Source of the DNA: Akkermansiaceae bacterium
Lineage (GTDB): Bacteria > Verrucomicrobiota > Verrucomicrobiia > Verrucomicrobiales > Akkermansiaceae
Direction of reading: 5' to 3'
Length of the DNA stretch: 5,473 nt
Assembly: GCA_029287105.1 (NCBI GenBank)
Contig: JARFRT010000521.1
Coordinates: forward strand, 1 to 5,473
Shown here piece by piece: positions 5,213 to 5,473 of the stretch (its first letter is position 1; the number at the start of each line of letters is the position of its first letter). The position numbers and the translations under genes were made by a program. A model generated the notes under the pieces. That model made no database searches, had not been told where the DNA came from, and was given only the letters and a program-made list of their open reading frames with translations.

Positions 5213-5473
5213 AAAACATCGTAATCCTGGGTGCTGGCACTGCCGGCACCATGATGGCAAACCATCTGCGGAAGCGCATTGACCGGAATGAGTGGGCGAT
5301 CACCATCGTCGACAAAGAAGCGGAGCATTATTACCAACCCGGGTTTCTCTTTAGGCCCTTTGGTATTTATTCAGAAAAGGACATCGTGAAGCCAAAGCGC
5401 AAGTTTATAGGCAAGGGGGTCAATTACAAGGAGGCCACCATTGATAAGATCGAGGCCGATTCCAACCAAGTCC
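5209..5473 (+). CDS. Sulfide:quinone oxidoreductase-like FAD/NAD(P)-binding protein, 5' part (runs off the window)
   Basis: The frame opens with ATG at 5209, sharing ATGA with the arsR stop, and stays open for 88 codons to the window end. The N-terminus MKNIVILGAGTAGTMMANHL is a classic dinucleotide-binding strand-turn-helix with GAGTAG at 8-13. An acidic residue ending the second strand (D35 in TIVDK) would hold the FAD ribose. Next comes HYYQPGFLFRPFGIY (40-54), the segment I recognise from sulfide:quinone oxidoreductase-like flavoproteins, which oxidise sulfide and pass electrons to the quinone pool at the membrane. The catalytic cysteines of SQRs lie beyond the window, so the reaction cannot be confirmed; flavocytochrome c sulfide dehydrogenase or another NAD(P)/FAD oxidoreductase remains possible. 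There is no Shine-Dalgarno; translation is probably coupled to arsR. Confidence 0.8.
   Translation, partial: MKNIVILGAGTAGTMMANHLRKRIDRNEWAITIVDKEAEHYYQPGFLFRPFGIYSEKDIVKPKRKFIGKGVNYKEATIDKIEADSNQV

Overview
The window looks like a piece of a Verrucomicrobiota chromosome, most likely the Verrucomicrobiales/Akkermansiaceae side. Three things point there: a fragment of a C-terminal domain typical of that group's large surface proteins (an 'LSNGVEAWFG' and 'TFTHPQN' type tail), GTGGACA/TGTCCAC palindromic repeats of the kind that give spurious 'GHSCP' and 'DKSVH' translations in Planctomycetota and Verrucomicrobiota genomes, and start codons without clear Shine-Dalgarno sequences. The assignment comes from recognition, not from a search.

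Layout. Positions 1-757 are a repeat-rich, gene-poor stretch. It holds a 5'-truncated surface-protein tail (190-540) lying between two copies of a roughly 70-bp direct repeat (1-70 and 652-721, about 74% identical by hand count). A composite palindromic element occupies 585-726. Positions 758-3571 (minus) are a complete alaS, alanyl-tRNA synthetase, 937 aa. Upstream of it on the same strand, 3675-4679 encodes a 334-aa GT4-type glycosyltransferase that I recognise as the SenB/TIGR04348 family (selenosugar synthase of selenoneine biosynthesis). Its start is probably the ATG at 4679 and not the upstream TTG at 4727. After a 152-bp divergent intergenic region comes a plus-strand pair: an ArsR-family regulator (4832-5212), whose stop overlaps by ATGA the start of a sulfide:quinone-oxidoreductase-like flavoprotein (5209 to the window end, truncated by the window).

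How the genes may work together. alaS is housekeeping. The ArsR-SQR pair looks like a two-gene sulfide/persulfide response operon: a cysteine-containing repressor controlling an FAD/NAD(P)-fold enzyme. It is divergent from a gene whose family attaches selenium to a sugar nucleotide. A shared chalcogen (S/Se) theme is therefore plausible but is an inference; no senA or senC (selD-like) partner lies in the window. Sampled base composition is higher in the SenB-like gene (39/60 GC in 3961-4020) than in arsR/sqr (30/60 in 4861-4920; 23/60 in 5161-5220), so the two sides of the divergent promoter may have different histories.
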